The notes under the pieces: generated by a model
Told to the model about the DNA's origin: nothing
What the model saw: the letters and a program-made list of their open reading frames with translations, nothing else
Databases searched by the model: none
Shown: positions 61,898 through 64,000 of the stretch, piece by piece
Layout: each line of letters opens with the position of its first letter
How positions within the stretch are numbered: the first letter of the stretch is position 1
NCBI GenBank assembly: GCA_942491975.1
Contig: CALOCY010000004.1
Span: 2,108,001 to 2,172,000, forward strand
DNA length: 64,000 bases
From: CALOCY01 sp942491975
GTDB taxonomy: Bacteria; Bacteroidota; Bacteroidia; Bacteroidales; Prolixibacteraceae
Direction: 5' to 3'
Position numbers and translations under genes: made by a program

Positions 61898-63442
61898 ATG
61901 TCACTTACAAGAAACATTCTTGATCTCAGAAAGAGAAAAAAAGAAGTTCAGCAGGGTGGTGGGGAAAAAGCCATTGAAAAACAGGTAAAGATGGGGAAAC
62001 TCACTGCCAGGGAGAGGATAAAAACGATTCTTGACGAGAACTCCTTCCATGAATATGACCTGTTTGTAGAACATGTTGCCCGTGATTTTGATATGGAGAA
62101 AAAAGTTCTTCATGGCGATGGTGTTATTACAGGGACAGGAACTATCTATGGCCGCCCGGTGTGTATTTTTGCACAAGACTTTACTGTTGCCGGCGGTTCA
62201 TTAGGGTTGATGCACGCGCGAAAAATCACAAAAATTATGGATCACGCATTAAAAATGCGTGTGCCGTTGATTGGTATTAACGATTCGGGTGGAGCCCGTA
62301 TACAGGAAGGTGTTAACTCTTTGGCCGGATACGGGGAGATTTTCTACCGTAACACGATCGCATCAGGGGTTATCCCTCAGCTTTCGGTTATTCTTGGCCC
62401 ATGCGCCGGGGGTGCTGTATACTCACCAGCCCTGACCGATTTTGTTTTTGTTGTTGAGAATATTTCAAAAATGTTTATCACCGGGCCAAGTGTAATAAAA
62501 ACAGTACTTGGCGAAGAAATCTCAATGGAAGAGCTGGGAGGGGCAAGAGTGCATGCAGAAATTACCGGGAATGCCCATTTTTATGCCCTGTCTGAACATG
62601 AGTGTTTCGAACAAATTAAAAAACTACTTACATATATCCCCTGGAACAACGGTAAAAAAGCCGATGCATTCCCGCCACAAGATCCTAAGCCGGAGATTGC
62701 TATTGAGAAAGTTGTTCCCGGAAATCCTAATATGCCATACGATATACGGGATATTATTGAAGCTATTACCGATAGTTCTGATTTCTTTGAAATCATGGAG
62801 AACTTTGCACCAAATATTGTTATCGGCTTTGGTCGTATGAATGGAGATACCGTTGGTTTTGTTGCCAACCAGCCTAAGGTTCTTGCCGGGGTACTTGATT
62901 GTGATAGTTCGGATAAGGCAGCCCGTTTTATCCGTTACTGTAACGCATTCAATATACCTATTGTTACACTCGAAGACCTGCCGGGTTACCTTCCGGGGGT
63001 TGACCAAGAGCATGCCGGCGTAATACGTCACGGGGCAAAAATTCTTTATGCATATAGTGAAGCTACCGTACCAAAAATTACAGTGATTATCCGCAAAGCA
63101 TACGGAGGCGGTTACATTGCCATGAATTCGCGCCACATGAGGGCTGATTTTGTATTTGCATGGCCAACAGCCGAGATTGCAGTAATGGGACCTGAAGGGG
63201 CTGCAAACATTGTATTCCGCAAAGAGATCGATGCTGCTGAAGATCCTGAAGCCGTACGTCAGCAAAAAATTGAAGAGTATAAAGAAAAATTTGCAAATCC
63301 GTATGTTGCTGCTGCTAAAGGCTATATTGACGAGGTGATAGAACCTGCCGATACACGCAGGATGTTGCTTCACGCCCTTGCAGTATCAGCAAATAAGGAA
63401 GAACAAAGACCAACAAAAAAACATGGGATACCCCCATTTTAA
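61898..63442 (+). CDS. Acyl-CoA carboxylase / methylmalonyl-CoA decarboxylase carboxyltransferase subunit
   Basis: The 514-residue protein is a biotin-dependent carboxyltransferase of the PccB/MmdA type. The N-terminal half has KLTARERIKTILDENSFHEY, DFTVAGGSLGLMHARKITKI, GINDSGGARIQEGVNSLAGY and LGPCAGGAVYSPALTDF; the C-terminal half has DLPGYLPGVDQEHAGVIRHG and KAYGGGYIAMNSRHMRADF, which bind CoA and carboxybiotin. It is followed 29 bases later by a biotin carrier, but no biotin carboxylase gene is present in the window. This fits either a carboxylase whose AccC is elsewhere or a decarboxylase with membrane subunits elsewhere. Two regulatory elements lie upstream. Confidence 0.9.
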   Translation: MSLTRNILDLRKRKKEVQQGGGEKAIEKQVKMGKLTARERIKTILDENSFHEYDLFVEHVARDFDMEKKVLHGDGVITGTGTIYGRPVCIFAQDFTVAGGSLGLMHARKITKIMDHALKMRVPLIGINDSGGARIQEGVNSLAGYGEIFYRNTIASGVIPQLSVILGPCAGGAVYSPALTDFVFVVENISKMFITGPSVIKTVLGEEISMEELGGARVHAEITGNAHFYALSEHECFEQIKKLLTYIPWNNGKKADAFPPQDPKPEIAIEKVVPGNPNMPYDIRDIIEAITDSSDFFEIMENFAPNIVIGFGRMNGDTVGFVANQPKVLAGVLDCDSSDKAARFIRYCNAFNIPIVTLEDLPGYLPGVDQEHAGVIRHGAKILYAYSEATVPKITVIIRKAYGGGYIAMNSRHMRADFVFAWPTAEIAVMGPEGAANIVFRKEIDAAEDPEAVRQQKIEEYKEKFANPYVAAAKGYIDEVIEPADTRRMLLHALAVSANKEEQRPTKKHGIPPF

Positions 63443-63471
63443 ACCGGTCGTTCAACTTAATACAACTATAT

Positions 63472-63789
63472 ATGAGCGAGGAATATAAAACACTTATTGT
63501 CCAAGGCACTGAATACAAGACCCTGTGGACAAAAAAATTTGAGAACCGTAAGAAATGGCAGACCCCTAACCCGAACCATATCTACTCTTTCATTCCCGGA
63601 ACAATCATTGAAGTATGTGTAAAGGAAGGAGAGAAAGTAGAAGAGGGGGAATGCCTGCTTATACTGGAAGCCATGAAAATGCAGAATAAAGTGGTTATGC
63701 CTTTTGATGGTGTTATCGAAAAAATACACCTCAAACCAGGCGATAAAATCCCGAAGAATATTCTGATGATTGAAGTTAAACCTGCTTAA
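63472..63789 (+). CDS. Biotin carboxyl carrier protein (biotin/lipoyl attachment domain)
   Basis: The 105-residue protein ends in a biotinyl domain of about 70 residues with IPGTIIEVCVKEGEKVEEGE and LLILEAMKMQNKVVMPFDGV, whose Lys in EAMKM is biotinylated. The first 30 residues (YKTLIVQGTEYKTLWTKKFE) form a short unique lead without a Pro/Ala-rich hinge. It carries CO2 to the carboxyltransferase encoded just upstream. A terminator follows at 63811-63838. Confidence 0.92.
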   Translation: MSEEYKTLIVQGTEYKTLWTKKFENRKKWQTPNPNHIYSFIPGTIIEVCVKEGEKVEEGECLLILEAMKMQNKVVMPFDGVIEKIHLKPGDKIPKNILMIEVKPA

Positions 63790-63810
63790 CAAAGCGTGAT
63801 GACATAAAAA

Positions 63811-63838
63811 AGCCTCTCAATTTTTGAGGGGCTTTTTG
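63811..63838 (+). terminator. Terminator after the biotin carrier gene
   Basis: AGCCTCTCA pairs with TGAGGGGCT (one wobble) around a 5-base loop and is followed by TTTTTGA. An A-run on the left side makes it usable by the minus-strand gene as well. Confidence 0.8.
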
Positions 63839-63876
63839 ATTTATATAGAATTGAAGATTGCGCTATTCCGAAACGT

Positions 63877-64000
63877 TTACTTTGCAGTCCAGTATTCATC
63901 ATCCATCATCCACTCTTCGATTTTCAACGCCTCATCCTCTTCCTGTGGAAACATTGAAGGTAACCATTTGCTGTCATCTGACATCCAATCTTCAATTTGC
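63877..64000 (-). CDS. C-terminal end of a protein with repeated E-x-W-M motifs (partial)
   Basis: On the minus strand a frame enters from the right edge of the window and ends with TAA at 63879-63877. The visible 41 residues include QIEDWMSDDSKWLPSMFPQE and KIEEWMMDDEYWTAK, two copies of an (I)E-x-W-M-x-D-D-x-x-W motif about 30 residues apart. The segment is acidic and aromatic. I recall similar EDWM-type tails in small Bacteroidota proteins of unknown function. The start and length lie outside the window. Confidence 0.65.
   Translation of the reverse strand, partial: QIEDWMSDDSKWLPSMFPQEEDEALKIEEWMMDDEYWTAK

Noticed and set aside
62624..63373. 249-codon open frame antisense to the carboxyltransferase gene
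   Set aside because: It lies wholly inside a clear PccB/MmdA-type gene, has unusual Cys/Tyr/Asn-rich composition and no recognisable motif; it is a shadow of codon bias.
1..64000. CRISPR arrays, tRNA or rRNA genes, prophage, toxin-antitoxin or defence islands
   Set aside because: No regularly spaced repeats, tRNA-like cloverleaf ends, phage structural genes or defence motifs were seen in reading the window; the only mobile trace is the IS30 remnant.

Overview
The window is chromosomal DNA of a member of the Bacteroidota, most likely class Bacteroidia (a Marinilabiliales/Prolixibacteraceae-like lineage is my guess, low confidence). The evidence is two SusC/SusD pairs, a MurF-alanine racemase fusion, GldB, aminofutalosine synthase (MqnE), DUF1573 and DUF4369/TlpA proteins, and promoters of the Bacteroidota form TTTG-N(18-20)-TAnnTTTG with few Shine-Dalgarno sequences. 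Base composition looks moderately AT-rich. No rRNA, tRNA, CRISPR array or prophage was seen.

Layout. 1-5.8 kb: gap (glycolysis), a small membrane protein, a 57-residue acidic ORF, miaA, then a glycosyltransferase-gmhA-heptose-phosphate nucleotidyltransferase run. 6-13 kb: relA/spoT, a Fur-family regulator with a 7-1-7 palindrome at its start codon, purA, nicotinate phosphoribosyltransferase, a D-serine dehydratase-like enzyme and a 57-residue winged-helix ORF. 13-19 kb (minus strand): uvrA with a lytic transglycosylase, then an ECF sigma factor coupled to a protein that joins an anti-sigma-like membrane anchor to a C-terminal beta-barrel. Upstream of the sigma gene are two divergent copies of an ECF-like promoter motif; one of them now points at an IS30-family transposase remnant and a beheaded ORF.

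20-34 kb: lpd, a TlpA-like lipoprotein, meaB and a DUF1573 protein on the minus strand; a histidine kinase-response regulator-half-size TauE-M20 amidohydrolase operon on the plus strand; then pfkA, gldB, a PorT-like barrel, nadE and a Crp-family regulator. 34-50 kb: two SusC/SusD pairs flank a housekeeping block (murF-alr, tdk, an unknown protein, rsmI, a HAD nucleotidase). 50-64 kb: a secreted protein of unknown function, dnaB, the ddl-rluD-PASTA block, mqnE, rpmH, rsmG, a GT2-sigma factor pair, tgt with an LptF/G-type permease, and a carboxyltransferase-biotin carrier pair that fits methylmalonyl/propionyl-CoA metabolism together with meaB. The window ends inside a gene encoding a protein with repeated E-x-W-M motifs.

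Most of the window is ordinary core genome. The most interesting pieces are the ECF sigma/anti-sigma-barrel locus with its paired divergent promoter motifs, the two 7-1-7 operators at the Fur-like and carboxylase genes, the tRNA-guanine transglycosylase that lacks most zinc ligands, the Gly/Lys phosphofructokinase, and the EWM-repeat protein at the right edge. I found no convincing wholly new multi-gene system.
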